In this document: positions 26,319 to 34,543 of the stretch, in pieces | How the letters are laid out: every line of letters begins with the position of its first letter | Numbering within the stretch: the stretch's first letter is position 1 | Assembly (NCBI GenBank): GCA_964498075.1 | Contig: CAZCGA010000001.1 | Span: forward strand, 62,001 to 126,000 | Length of the DNA stretch: 64,000 nucleotides | Direction of reading: 5' to 3' | Source: CAZCGA01 sp964498075 | GTDB taxonomy: Bacteria > Desulfobacterota > Binatia > HRBIN30 | Program-made: the position numbers and the translations under genes | The notes under the pieces: generated by a model | Databases searched by the model: none | Told to the model about the DNA's origin: nothing | Seen by the model: the letters and a program-made list of their open reading frames with translations, nothing else

Positions 26319-27878
26319 CTACCGTCCCAGCGCGGTCACCTCGGCGCCGCGGTAGTAGAAGGCCAGGATGTCCTTGGCGGCATGGCCTTTGTCAGCCATG
26401 GCTTTTGCGCCCCATTGCGACAGCCCAACGCCGTGGCCAAAGCCGCCGCCGACGAATGTGAACTGTTCGCCGTTCTGACGCACGTCGAGCAGGATCTCCG
26501 GCAGGTTGAGCGCGCGGCCCAGCGTCGCACGCGTGCGCATGCTGTGAGATCCACGGTCGTCGTCGATCTCCACACGGGTAAGACGACCGGGCGGGCATAT
26601 CGCGGCCGCGACGGGTCGGATTGCTCGAATCGGCCCAAGCTTGTGATCCTCGGCAATCGCGGCCATCGCACGGCGGATTTCTCCAGCCGTATACGTCTTC
26701 GTCCATCGACCCATGGGCTGGTCGGGACTGTATGGGTCGGCTTGCGCGACAAGGTAATCGAGCTTCTGATCGAAAATGCACTTCGCGTCGGCGCTGGACC
26801 ATCCCACGTTCGAGGTGAACATCGCGTAGATCGGCCGGCCATGGTACGCGAGGACAATGTTGCGCGTATCGTCGACCGCCCGCTGTCCGGGCGGGCTCTC
26901 GCCCTCTACGCCGCCGTACACCTGCGAGCCTTCGTCGTCGACCATGTCGTAGTCGCGGTGTTGCTCGTGCTGCGCTTGGTACAGCGCATAGGTGCGCGAG
27001 GCGATCGCCTGTGCTTTGAGCGCCTCCGCCGGCCATGATGCCACCGACTCCTTGGTGACGACGCCGTAGAGATACTCCTCCAAGCCCACGTGGTTGACGA
27101 TCTGCAATGTGCCGGCGGTAGCTCGGACCGTAATGCGACCGCGGTAATGCTTCGCAGTGCGGCCCGCACGAATGTGAAGCGGGTGCTCGGCAGCGATGGT
27201 GACCTCACGCATGGAGGGCCCCGTGCCGGTGCTGACCGATCCGCCCTCGGCGATCAGTTCGATGCTACGGCCGGAAGTGACGACAGGCGTGGTGTTGAGC
27301 GCGCTCTCCGACTCGATGCGAATGCTGCGCTGCCCCTTCAGTATCCGGACCCGCACCTCAGTGATCGACGGCGGCGCAGGCGGCGGGGGCGCTTCCTTCC
27401 CCACGAGCGAGCGGCTTCGTTGCAACAGGAATTCGGCACTGGCGCGCGATGCGCCGTGCGGGTAGCGCTTCAGGTAACGTTCGAAGTACGCTGTGGCGCG
27501 CGGGTACTGCCCGCGGTCGAACAACACCATGCCGGCGCGAAAGAGCGCACTCTCCGCCGCCGCACTCTTGGGGTACTGCGCGAGCAGGTCGTCATAGATG
27601 CGGATCGCGTCGTCGGTGGCGTCGAGGAAAATGGCGAGCACGGAGGCCTTCTGCAGCAGCGCTTCGGTGCGGACTTCTTCATTGCTCGATGTCTCGATCG
27701 CCGTGTCGAAGGCTTCGAGCGCCTCCAGATACTGGCCGATATCGACGAGGTACTTGCCGTGCGTGAGATTCCACCGCGCCAGGAACATCGAGGTGAACGG
27801 CGTCGATTGGGCGTGCACCGGCAAACCGACGCTGAGCCCAATGAAGAGCACCGCGGCGATCGCGGAGTGGGTTCTCAT
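26319..27878 (-). CDS. Secreted TPR protein with SpoIID/LytB peptidoglycan lytic domain
   Basis: 519 residues. A clean signal peptide (IAAVLFIGLSVGLPVHAQ) precedes TPR-like helical repeats (about 35-160, YLEALEAFDTAIE, YPRATAYFERYLKRYP) resembling YbgF/CpoB repeats. The SpoIID domain occupies about 173-519, with EYLYGVVTKESVASWPAEAL (catalytic glutamate candidate E277) and GFGHGVGLSQWGAKAMA. SpoIID proteins cleave glycan strands of peptidoglycan, preferring stem-peptide-free chains. Its place in a run of envelope protease genes suggests that wall cleavage and proteolysis act together. Confidence 0.9.
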   Translation of the reverse strand: MRTHSAIAAVLFIGLSVGLPVHAQSTPFTSMFLARWNLTHGKYLVDIGQYLEALEAFDTAIETSSNEEVRTEALLQKASVLAIFLDATDDAIRIYDDLLAQYPKSAAAESALFRAGMVLFDRGQYPRATAYFERYLKRYPHGASRASAEFLLQRSRSLVGKEAPPPPAPPSITEVRVRILKGQRSIRIESESALNTTPVVTSGRSIELIAEGGSVSTGTGPSMREVTIAAEHPLHIRAGRTAKHYRGRITVRATAGTLQIVNHVGLEEYLYGVVTKESVASWPAEALKAQAIASRTYALYQAQHEQHRDYDMVDDEGSQVYGGVEGESPPGQRAVDDTRNIVLAYHGRPIYAMFTSNVGWSSADAKCIFDQKLDYLVAQADPYSPDQPMGRWTKTYTAGEIRRAMAAIAEDHKLGPIRAIRPVAAAICPPGRLTRVEIDDDRGSHSMRTRATLGRALNLPEILLDVRQNGEQFTFVGGGFGHGVGLSQWGAKAMADKGHAAKDILAFYYRGAEVTALGR

Positions 27879-27935
27879 GGTCCCGACGCTTCATGCGCGC
27901 CGTGAGCGACGCCGCCGCGAATGGGCATGACTCAC

Positions 27936-28799
27936 CTACAAGACGAAAACCACCTTGGCGCCTTCGAGGAAGTTGGTCTTCTGATTGGCCGTGAAGATCG
28001 CGGCAGCGTCGGCGTCCGAGACCTGTGCATCGGTCAAACTTTGTACGCCCGCCACTTTGATGACCAGCGGATGCTTGGCTCCGCGCTCAGCGAGGGTGGC
28101 TTTGGCCTTGCCGATATCGTTAGTGTACTCGCCGCAGCCTTTCTTCGCCAAGATGTCCGGTGCAATCTTGCTGGGCTCAAACAAAGGGCTTCCGCTGGCG
28201 GTTACGATCCGGTTAATCATCGCCGGGCGAAAACCCGTACCAGTCGCGTCGATGATCAACCCGTCGGCGGGTTCGGGCGGTGCTGGTGCTTGGGCTGCGG
28301 GCTGCAGATAAGGCTGTCCTGCGGGAAGGTCGACCAAGTGCTGTTGCAAAACTGTGGGCACCAGGTTTGACGTTAGGCCGTTCGGCCCATCGAGATTCAC
28401 TCTTAGGTAAACCTCCGCTATCTCCTTCCGGTCGTCGTAGGATTCATAGGCTACTTCGGCGCCCCTCACCATGCCGTCGACGGTGGCGCGAACTACATCG
28501 CTCCGCGCCGCGGCGTCTTGGATCAAGGTCTCTCCCCACACACGCACGACACCAAGGGCCTCTGCAAGCTCGCGCAGAGCAACAACCTTCGCGGCCCGCC
28601 CAGCCAGCAATTCCTTCTGCCCCACCGACAACGGGCGGTCTGACGGAGCGACTCCACGCCCCTTCACCACCACCATGCGCTGGGTGAAGACTTCCACTGG
28701 CTGGCGAATCTCCGTGAGAACGTCCGGCATCGGGCCGGCAAGCGTCGTAGCAGCGCAGAGGCTCAGCGCAATTTGAAGAGTCATCCCCTTGGTATTCAT
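27936..28799 (-). CDS. Secreted LPP20-like protein
   Basis: 287 residues. A signal peptide (MTLQIALSLCAATTLAG) precedes an LPP20-type domain: VKGRGVAPS followed by GRAAKVVALRELAEALGVVR, the AR..A...A...L.E pattern of LPP20 and FlgT-related envelope proteins, then VRATVDGMVRGAEVAYESYD. The C-terminal part (DGLIIDATGTGFRPAMINRI) is a small alpha/beta domain also seen in other LPP20 proteins. It probably resides in the periplasm or at the outer membrane. No enzymatic motif is visible. Confidence 0.75.
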   Translation of the reverse strand: MNTKGMTLQIALSLCAATTLAGPMPDVLTEIRQPVEVFTQRMVVVKGRGVAPSDRPLSVGQKELLAGRAAKVVALRELAEALGVVRVWGETLIQDAAARSDVVRATVDGMVRGAEVAYESYDDRKEIAEVYLRVNLDGPNGLTSNLVPTVLQQHLVDLPAGQPYLQPAAQAPAPPEPADGLIIDATGTGFRPAMINRIVTASGSPLFEPSKIAPDILAKKGCGEYTNDIGKAKATLAERGAKHPLVIKVAGVQSLTDAQVSDADAAAIFTANQKTNFLEGAKVVFVL

Positions 28800-28825
28800 T
28801 CCAGCCTCCCTTCTTTCAGCACACC

Positions 28826-30034
28826 CTAATGCTGGATCATCTCTTGGCGCAGGACTCGCCCAGCAAGCAGCGCGTCCGCGCCATCGACGTTGGCGTCGGG
28901 GTGAAACGCGCTTTCGAGATCAGTTTCCATCAGACCGCGCGATACGGCGGTCGCACAGGCATTGTACCAAGCGGCCGTCGGCGCAACGTCGCTAAACAGA
29001 GACTTGTCGTGTCCTACAAAGCCGCGCGCGATGCTGGGATCGCCAGTCAGGCGGATGACGATGTCTTCGAGAGCGATCGCCAACTCCTTGCGCCGCACTG
29101 GGGCGTCGGGTTGGAACAGGTACGCTTGCGCCGTGTTGTCGTAGACCAGCTCGACACCGCGAAGATGCCAGCTCAGCAGGGTCACAATCTGCTCGCGATA
29201 CGCACTGTCGCGGGTATCTGCCGGCACCATGCGTCGGCTTTCATCGCTCGGTGGCGGTTTCAGTAGCGGGCCGAGACCGACGTCCTCGACCAGCAAGGCC
29301 GCCAGTTGCGCACGAGTAACCGACGGCTGTACGGCGATCCGCCGTCCGATTCCCTGCGGCGTGATGCCTGCGGTCGCACGCGCGATCTTGTCGGTTTGTT
29401 GCCAGGCGACCTCCGCCTTACCGTTCCAGCGGCCAACGCCGTGACGCTTGAACACGTCTTTGTAAAGATCGCGGGCCTTCTCGTATTCGCCGGCCGCCAC
29501 ATATGCCTCGGCCATGAAGTAAGGCAGAGCCTCGCGCTCGGCGTAGTAAAGCAGCCTCGAGTCATCGACCGAGAGCACCCGCGTTCTGTCATAAGTCCCT
29601 GTCGCCCGCTCGAACCAGTCCGAATCGTGCAATGCGGTGAGCGCTCGGATCGCCGTCACGCCGTCCAGGAAGCGCTCTTCGGGGCTGCGGAGCCCGTACT
29701 CGCCAGCGCCAAGATCGACGCGCGCGGACTTCTGGTACGCGTCGCGCTGAGTCGCGTCGGCCGCCGTGTGCGCGCGCAGTGCCGTGACCAGCGCCCGTGC
29801 GGACAACGCGACGTGGAAGTCGGGCTGGCAGTGGAGCGCGCGGTTAAGTTCCGCTTCGCCGGCATCGAGCGCGCCGCGTTCGATGCCGGTCATGGCACTC
29901 GTATAGAGGCGCCCCGGATTGTCGGCGGGCTCGTGGCAGTCGGCAGCCGGGCGCGTGCATGCGGCAGCGACGAGGACAACGGTGACCGCCACCGTGACGT
30001 GGGCGTAGTGGGGGCGTCCAAGCAAGACAGACAT
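28826..30034 (-). CDS. Lipoprotein with helical repeats and SLH domains
   Basis: 402 residues from ATG at 30034; an upstream open stretch only shadows the neighbouring gene. The signal peptide ends VLVAAACT, a plausible lipobox. The middle is TPR-like (YFMAEAYVAAGEYEKARDLY). The C-terminal third has S-layer-homology-type motifs: PSVTRAQLAALLVEDVG, PVRRKELAIALEDIV and FSDVAPTAAWYNACATAVSR with GLMETD. SLH domains bind peptidoglycan or its secondary polymers, so this protein may link the outer membrane to the wall. It begins nine bases after the preceding gene. Confidence 0.78.
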   Translation of the reverse strand: MSVLLGRPHYAHVTVAVTVVLVAAACTRPAADCHEPADNPGRLYTSAMTGIERGALDAGEAELNRALHCQPDFHVALSARALVTALRAHTAADATQRDAYQKSARVDLGAGEYGLRSPEERFLDGVTAIRALTALHDSDWFERATGTYDRTRVLSVDDSRLLYYAEREALPYFMAEAYVAAGEYEKARDLYKDVFKRHGVGRWNGKAEVAWQQTDKIARATAGITPQGIGRRIAVQPSVTRAQLAALLVEDVGLGPLLKPPPSDESRRMVPADTRDSAYREQIVTLLSWHLRGVELVYDNTAQAYLFQPDAPVRRKELAIALEDIVIRLTGDPSIARGFVGHDKSLFSDVAPTAAWYNACATAVSRGLMETDLESAFHPDANVDGADALLAGRVLRQEMIQH

Positions 30035-30042
30035 TCCCGTTC

Positions 30043-31404
30043 CTACCCGCCCGCCGAAGGGCCCGTCTGTCCCGAAGGAAGGGAGTTGCAAGATCGGCCG
30101 CCCGTGACGCGGGGGCGCCTCCACCAGCGCAGTAGTCCCCAGCCGAAGGCGACGGCGAGCAGTGGGAAAACCGACACGCCGACGGTGCCCTCGGCGCCAA
30201 CCTCCAATCCATCTGCCGCGCGCGCCGCGGGCAGGCAGCCGCCGAGGCGAGCGTTCAGGCGGTTGCAGCCGGTTGCGTCGCCGAGTTGGCACGCCATGTC
30301 GTACTCGCGCCGCGCCCCGACGCGGTCGCCTTCCCCGCCAAGGGCGGCACCGAGGGCGAGGCGCGCCATGCCCGACTTCGGGTCGAGCCGCACGGCTTCA
30401 CGATACTCGGCGACCGCTCCCGTCTTGTCCCCCAGCGCGTATAGGATGCCGCCCAAATTGATGTGCAGCGGCACGCTGTCCGGCTGCAAGGCGATGGCCC
30501 GCCGCGTCACATCAATCGCCTCGTCGTTCTTGCCCTGCTGATGCACGATGAAGCCAAGCGTCCCCAGGGCCATGGCGTGCTTAGGTTGGAGTCGCACCGC
30601 CTTGCGCGCTACGCGCTCGGCCTCGGCGGTCTGTCCCTCCTCGTAGAGGATCGATGCCATCAGCGTGAGCGCGTCGACGTTGTCCTGGTCGTGCTTCAGC
30701 GCCTGCTCCGTATACTGTCGTGCGCGCACCAGCGACTCCTTACGCAGCGTCCCGGTAGCGTAGGCGGAGTCAAGCGCCTCGCTCCCGGTCAGGGCCGCTG
30801 TGGCTTTCATGACGAGTTCGTTGGCTTCGATGGCCTTGATCGCGGCGCTTCTCGACTCCTTGACTCGTTGGACCTCGGCGCCCTTCGCAGTTGGGAGCTG
30901 ACGGTTAGCAGCCGCGACTTGTCCTTCGAGCTGCTGGACCTTGGCGCGCAACGCCTCCAACTCGCGTGTCGTCTGGGCGTCTTTGCGCAACGCCGCCACC
31001 TGGCGCGCCACGGCATTGCTGTCGACCAGGGCCTTGACCCAGACGGTAACCTTCAGGTTCTGCCCTTGCATCTCCCATTTTGGCTCGCGGGTCTCGGTCA
31101 CCTCGATCACCGCGGCTGCGTAGGTCCGGATCTCGTCCCGCGTGACCTGCGCGTCCTTAACCTCCGTGAGGCTCTCGACGTACGTGCCCGCCTTCTCGAG
31201 CGCATTCCGCTTCGCCACGAGCATGGCCTGATCATGGCCTTCGAGTTTGCTGTCTTGGTCACCGAGGTGGAACTCGCCGGTTGCCTCGATCTCCTCGATC
31301 GCCGCCTCACTCGGGGCCGCGAGCAACAGTGGAAACAGAGTGCACGGCGCCGCGACGAGCACCACGGTCCGCAACGCCATTGCAAGCTTGCGTGTCATCG
31401 TCAC
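30043..31404 (-). CDS. FlgT/LPP20-like N-domain, coiled-coil and TPR protein with C-terminal membrane anchor
   Basis: 453 residues. The GTG start overlaps the upstream stop (GTGA); ATG at 31398 is an alternative. A signal peptide (VVLVAAPCTLFPLLLAAPSEA) is followed by a FlgT_N-like domain (EEIEATGEFHLGD, AKRNALEKAGTYVES), a coiled coil (about 135-175), and three or four TPRs (DALTLMASILYEEGQTAEAE, AMALGTLGFIVHQQGK). A transmembrane helix (VSVFPLLAVAFGWGLLRWW) and an arginine cluster near the end resemble an envelope sorting or anchoring tail. It is probably a periplasmic scaffold of this gene set. Confidence 0.78.
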   Translation of the reverse strand: MTMTRKLAMALRTVVLVAAPCTLFPLLLAAPSEAAIEEIEATGEFHLGDQDSKLEGHDQAMLVAKRNALEKAGTYVESLTEVKDAQVTRDEIRTYAAAVIEVTETREPKWEMQGQNLKVTVWVKALVDSNAVARQVAALRKDAQTTRELEALRAKVQQLEGQVAAANRQLPTAKGAEVQRVKESRSAAIKAIEANELVMKATAALTGSEALDSAYATGTLRKESLVRARQYTEQALKHDQDNVDALTLMASILYEEGQTAEAERVARKAVRLQPKHAMALGTLGFIVHQQGKNDEAIDVTRRAIALQPDSVPLHINLGGILYALGDKTGAVAEYREAVRLDPKSGMARLALGAALGGEGDRVGARREYDMACQLGDATGCNRLNARLGGCLPAARAADGLEVGAEGTVGVSVFPLLAVAFGWGLLRWWRRPRVTGGRSCNSLPSGQTGPSAGG

Positions 31405-32210
31405 CGGCTCCGCTGTGACTGCGCGCTGCCCATGAGCCGATCCAGCTTCTTCATCAGTGCGGCGTTGTGCCGAGCGGCCTGAAGGTTGTTAATCCCGTAG
31501 TTGAGCAAGGTCAGCCCGAGGGCGAGGGTCGGCAGCACCCAACGGTCCTTTCGGTTGCCCTCGGTCCGGATTGACAAGATGAAAGTGATCGCCGCGGGAC
31601 CGAGCGCCGCCATGATGACCACAAACGATAAGAAGTTGTTGGGCACGAGCGCAGCCACTTGTCCGGGGAACGTCCACAGCCAGTGATGCTCGGCGACCAG
31701 CATCTCGGTAGCCTTGCTCGCGAGGAAGGCGGCGCTTTCGCGATGCGAGCTATTGGGGAAGCGCTGCTCGAGCTCGGTGAGATGTGCGGTTGCCGCCGTG
31801 TAGTCGCGATCATCCAGATCGAGCTTTGCCAGCTGATACAGGGCGGCGTCGGCCTCGGGATGGGATGCGAAGCGGCGGAGAAATTCACCGTAGATCTGCC
31901 GCGCCACATCGGGCTGTTGCAGGAGATGGCCGAACAGCGAGCCCGCCTCGAGCATGACGCCCGGTAGCAGTGGCGAGCCATCGCAGTGAGCCAGCAACCA
32001 CAGATAAGCAGGCCGGGCCCGTTCGGGTGCCTGCTTGATTAACTCGCGCGCCTTTTCGAGAACCTGCTCGCAAGATCTCCCGGCCAGCTCAGGTGGCAAC
32101 TGCACTACCGGGAGCGGTGGCGATCGGCCGGCAATGCTCTGTAGACCGAAGGGGACAGCGAGCGCGATCAAGACGAGGGCTAGCAGCGCGTAGCAGACCT
32201 GACGCATCAT
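31401..32210 (-). CDS. Membrane protein with periplasmic TPR-like region
   Basis: 269 residues. An N-terminal membrane helix (VCYALLALVLIALAVPFGL) is followed by TPR-like repeats (DVARQIYGEFLRRFASHPEA, YTAATAHLTELEQRFP). Two more membrane helices (FLSFVVIMAALGPAAITFIL and WVLPTLALGLTLLNYGINNL) separate a short basic loop, and the tail is basic and helical. It is the first gene of the ten-gene run and overlaps the next by GTGA. No catalytic motif is seen; an inner-membrane assembly or scaffold role is a guess. Confidence 0.75.
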   Translation of the reverse strand: MMRQVCYALLALVLIALAVPFGLQSIAGRSPPLPVVQLPPELAGRSCEQVLEKARELIKQAPERARPAYLWLLAHCDGSPLLPGVMLEAGSLFGHLLQQPDVARQIYGEFLRRFASHPEADAALYQLAKLDLDDRDYTAATAHLTELEQRFPNSSHRESAAFLASKATEMLVAEHHWLWTFPGQVAALVPNNFLSFVVIMAALGPAAITFILSIRTEGNRKDRWVLPTLALGLTLLNYGINNLQAARHNAALMKKLDRLMGSAQSQRSR

Positions 32211-32267
32211 CTCGAACGCCTATCGACCATCTGATACGAAGCATCCCCCCAGCGACTCGCGGCATGC

Positions 32268-32297
32268 CTTTTACGACATCCCTGGAGTCAAGGTCAA
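32268..32297 (-). promoter_or_regulatory. Possible sigma70-type promoter for the caspase-cluster run
   Basis: On the minus strand TTGACC and TAAAAG are separated by 18 bases, ending about 58 bases before the ATG of the first gene of the run. Both boxes match the consensus in part only. Confidence 0.35.
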
Positions 32298-32387
32298 GAA
32301 CAAGGGGGGTTCGTAGGGTTCGTAGATCACTTTGCCCATCAGCGGCGCCACGCGTTTCTCCGGCGCCTGCGTCGTGGGCAGACCAGC

Positions 32388-32535
32388 ATGCCCTGCCTGA
32401 GAGCGTCCAGCGCGTCATTCACCTGATCGAGCGGCAGACGCGCCGAGATCATTTCGTCGAGCTTGAGCTGACCTTGCAGGTAGAGGTCGACGTAGCGCGG
32501 CATGTCGAGCCGGAAGCGATTCGACCCCATCATGC
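32388..32535 (-). pseudogene. Truncated copy of the 3' end of the alcohol dehydrogenase gene at 33455-34543
   Basis: This stretch encodes MMGSNRFRLDMPRYVDLYLQ and on to ISARLPLDQVNDALDALRQG. The intact dehydrogenase has the same residues apart from a few changes, and the DNA is about 90 percent identical by eye. The copy then diverges into an arginine-rich out-of-family tail and lacks the N-terminal 85 percent of the enzyme. It lies in the same orientation as the intact gene, with the DUF6883/DUF4926 pair between the two copies. Confidence 0.82.
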
Positions 32536-32705
32536 TACTCCGCTGATGGCGAATGGCTGATGGTTTCGGACCATATGCCCTATGCGCGATCAGCCACCCG
32601 TGCGAGGCCCTGCCTCGCTAGTCGAAGACGAGCATCGCGAGCCTGGAGCGGTTCGGAGAGCTCGCGGCACAAGTTGGAGGACGCCCTGCCTCGCCTCGGA
32701 TCGGC
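32536..32705. other. Gene-free spacer with low-complexity repeat
   Basis: No gene is supported here. The stretch opens with GCTGATGGCGAATGGCTGAT and CCATATGCCCTATGCGCG, the kind of ATGGCGAATGGC/CCATATGCC low-complexity repeat often seen between genes in environmental genomes. Two partial copies of a CCCTGCCTCGC motif follow at about 32612 and 32682. Confidence 0.45.
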
Positions 32706-32960
32706 TCAGGCTGGAGACGCCGCGTCCAAACGGCGAACATGCAGAACCTCGTCGTTCGTCAACTCCTCGATGTGTGATTCGCGCACGGTTACCACCGCAA
32801 GGGTGTCGCCCAGCGCGTTGAACACCTCCAACGAGTAACCTGGCTCTTGCCCGGGTTGGCCTGGGTGTGCCTCAACAACGGTGGCCACGTCACCCCGGCA
32901 CAGCTTCTGCGCCGGCAAGTCGACCTTCAACGCAACCTTCGTGAACAGTTGGAACGCCAT
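32706..32960 (-). CDS. DUF4926 domain protein
   Basis: 84 residues from ATG at 32960 with AAGGAG just upstream. The sequence MAFQLFTKVALKVDLP, then GDVATVVEAH and ALGDTLAVVTVRESHIEEL, follows the DUF4926 pattern, a small beta-barrel-like domain of unknown function. It starts one base after the DUF6883 stop. The two families seem to be recurrent neighbours in bacterial genomes; their pairing here suggests a two-gene module, possibly toxin-antitoxin-like, but no activity is known to me. Confidence 0.75.
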   Translation of the reverse strand: MAFQLFTKVALKVDLPAQKLCRGDVATVVEAHPGQPGQEPGYSLEVFNALGDTLAVVTVRESHIEELTNDEVLHVRRLDAASPA

Positions 32961-32961
32961 G

Positions 32962-33291
32962 TCAGTTCTCCTTTGCCGGGTAGAGCGTGATGAACTTCGT
33001 TGCTCCCGTTGCACTCTCGGTCATCCAGATGCTCACCACTCGCAGGGTCCTTCCGTTGGGGCCGCTCAGCGTACCACTGATTCGAAACTTCTCGCCATAT
33101 TCGGTTTCTTCTTCGAGCTCTCCCTCCAGTGGCAGAAGTTGAGTACGGATGTCGTCGGCAAGTCGGTCGGAATCCGCCGCATCGTAACCAGCCTGGGCCA
33201 GGAACTCCGACTTGTCATTCTCCGGTCGCCACGCCAACAGGTAGTTCGCGATCTTCGTCGGTGAAATCACAGCGTCGACGGGCAACCTCAT
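32962..33291 (-). CDS. DUF6883-like protein
   Basis: 109 residues from ATG at 33291; a GTG one codon earlier is possible. The start RLPVDAVISPTKIANYLL, the middle GYDAADSDRLADDIRTQL and the end GPNGRTLRVVSIWM fit the DUF6883 pattern, a small domain often found in toxin-like or accessory contexts. It is paired with DUF4926 one base downstream. Together they sit between an intact dehydrogenase gene and a truncated copy of its 3' end, so the pair is probably a recent arrival. Confidence 0.7.
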   Translation of the reverse strand: MRLPVDAVISPTKIANYLLAWRPENDKSEFLAQAGYDAADSDRLADDIRTQLLPLEGELEEETEYGEKFRISGTLSGPNGRTLRVVSIWMTESATGATKFITLYPAKEN

Positions 33292-33454
33292 CACGGCGCT
33301 CTATTCCTGTGTGCTCTGGACTGGAGTCTCTCACAACCTTGGCGCTGCGGAGAGTATTGCGCGGCGATAGCACCGAAGCAATCGAGCGCACTCGACATGC
33401 AAAGAACGCGCGGGTGAACACCGGCTTCGGTCCGCATTCCCTGCAGACGACGCA

Positions 33455-34543
33455 CTACTCGAAAACGACCACGCTCCGTGCGACCGTGCCCTGCCTGAGG
33501 CCGTCGAGCGCGTCGTTCACCCGGTCGAGTGGCAAGCGCGCCGAGATCATCTCGTCGAGCTTGAGCTGGCCTTGCAGGTAGAGGTCCACGTATCGCGGCA
33601 TGTCGAGCCGGAAGCGATTCGACCCCATCATGCATCCCACGATCGACTTCCCTCGTAACACGATATCGGCGCCCGGCAGCTCGACGTTGGTCCCCACAGG
33701 GACGACGCCGACCATCACCGTCGTGCCGCCCTTGCGGGTCATGCGCAGCGCCTGGCGCACGGTGACGGGTAGGCCGATCGCCTCGAAGGCGTAGTCGACA
33801 CCGCCCGCGGTCATCTCCACGACCGCAGCGATCGGGTTGCCCGCGGCTACATTCACTGCATCGGTCGCGCCGAGCTGCCGCGCCAGATCGAGCTTCCACT
33901 CGGCGGTATCAAGGGCAATGATGCGCGCCGCGCCGGCGATGCGGCAGCCTTGAATGATGGACAAGCCCACACCGCCACAGCCGATCACCGCCGCAGTCTG
34001 GCCGGGGCGCACCTGGGCCGTGTTCAGCGCCGCACCGAGACCCGTAGTCACGCCGCAACCGATCAGCGCGGCGCGGTCCAAAGGTATGTCCTTGCGGACC
34101 TTCACCAACGCGTTCTCGTGGACCAGCATCTGCTCGGCGAAGGCACTCAGGTGGGCGAACTGCGCGATCGGCTCACCATTCTTGAAGAGCCGCGGCGCCT
34201 CGCCCGGACCGCGCAGGGTCGCCTCACCGCCACACAGGTTGGGCCGGCCCGTGACACAGTACTCGCATTGGCCACAGAACGCCGACAGGCAGCCGATGAC
34301 ATGATCCCCAGGGGCGAACTGTCGCACGTCGGACCCAACCATTTCGACGATGCCTGCAGGCTCGTGCCCGAGAACCGTCGGCAACGAGCTGGGCAGCCCT
34401 CCTTCCACGACGTGCAGATCGCTGTGGCAGACTCCGGTCGCCACCGTCCGCACCAGCACCTCACGCGGCCCCGGCTTGCTGATCTGGATCGCTTCGATCG
34501 TCAGCGGCGCATGCAGCGCTCGCATCAGGGCGGCTTTCATCAT
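33455..34543 (-). CDS. Zinc-dependent alcohol dehydrogenase (MDR family)
   Basis: 362 residues from ATG at 34543, which overlaps the P450 stop (ATGA) behind GGAGGTGC. Catalytic zinc ligands are in GVCHSDLH and GHEPAG; the structural zinc site is CGQCEYCVTGRPNLC. The NAD(P)-binding motif is AAVIGCGGVGLSIIQG. It belongs with the long-chain class III-like or mycothiol-type dehydrogenases that oxidise alcohols or aldehydes. Being translationally coupled to a P450, it likely oxidises the alcohol that the P450 makes. A paralogue lies at 38507-39589 and a truncated copy of its own 3' end at 32388-32535. Confidence 0.92.
   Translation of the reverse strand: MMKAALMRALHAPLTIEAIQISKPGPREVLVRTVATGVCHSDLHVVEGGLPSSLPTVLGHEPAGIVEMVGSDVRQFAPGDHVIGCLSAFCGQCEYCVTGRPNLCGGEATLRGPGEAPRLFKNGEPIAQFAHLSAFAEQMLVHENALVKVRKDIPLDRAALIGCGVTTGLGAALNTAQVRPGQTAAVIGCGGVGLSIIQGCRIAGAARIIALDTAEWKLDLARQLGATDAVNVAAGNPIAAVVEMTAGGVDYAFEAIGLPVTVRQALRMTRKGGTTVMVGVVPVGTNVELPGADIVLRGKSIVGCMMGSNRFRLDMPRYVDLYLQGQLKLDEMISARLPLDRVNDALDGLRQGTVARSVVVFE

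Noticed and set aside
32260..32345. A short minus-strand frame encoding GKVIYEPYEPPLFL
   Set aside because: Possibly the tail of another lost gene, but it is only about 28 codons and overlaps a candidate promoter; too little to call.
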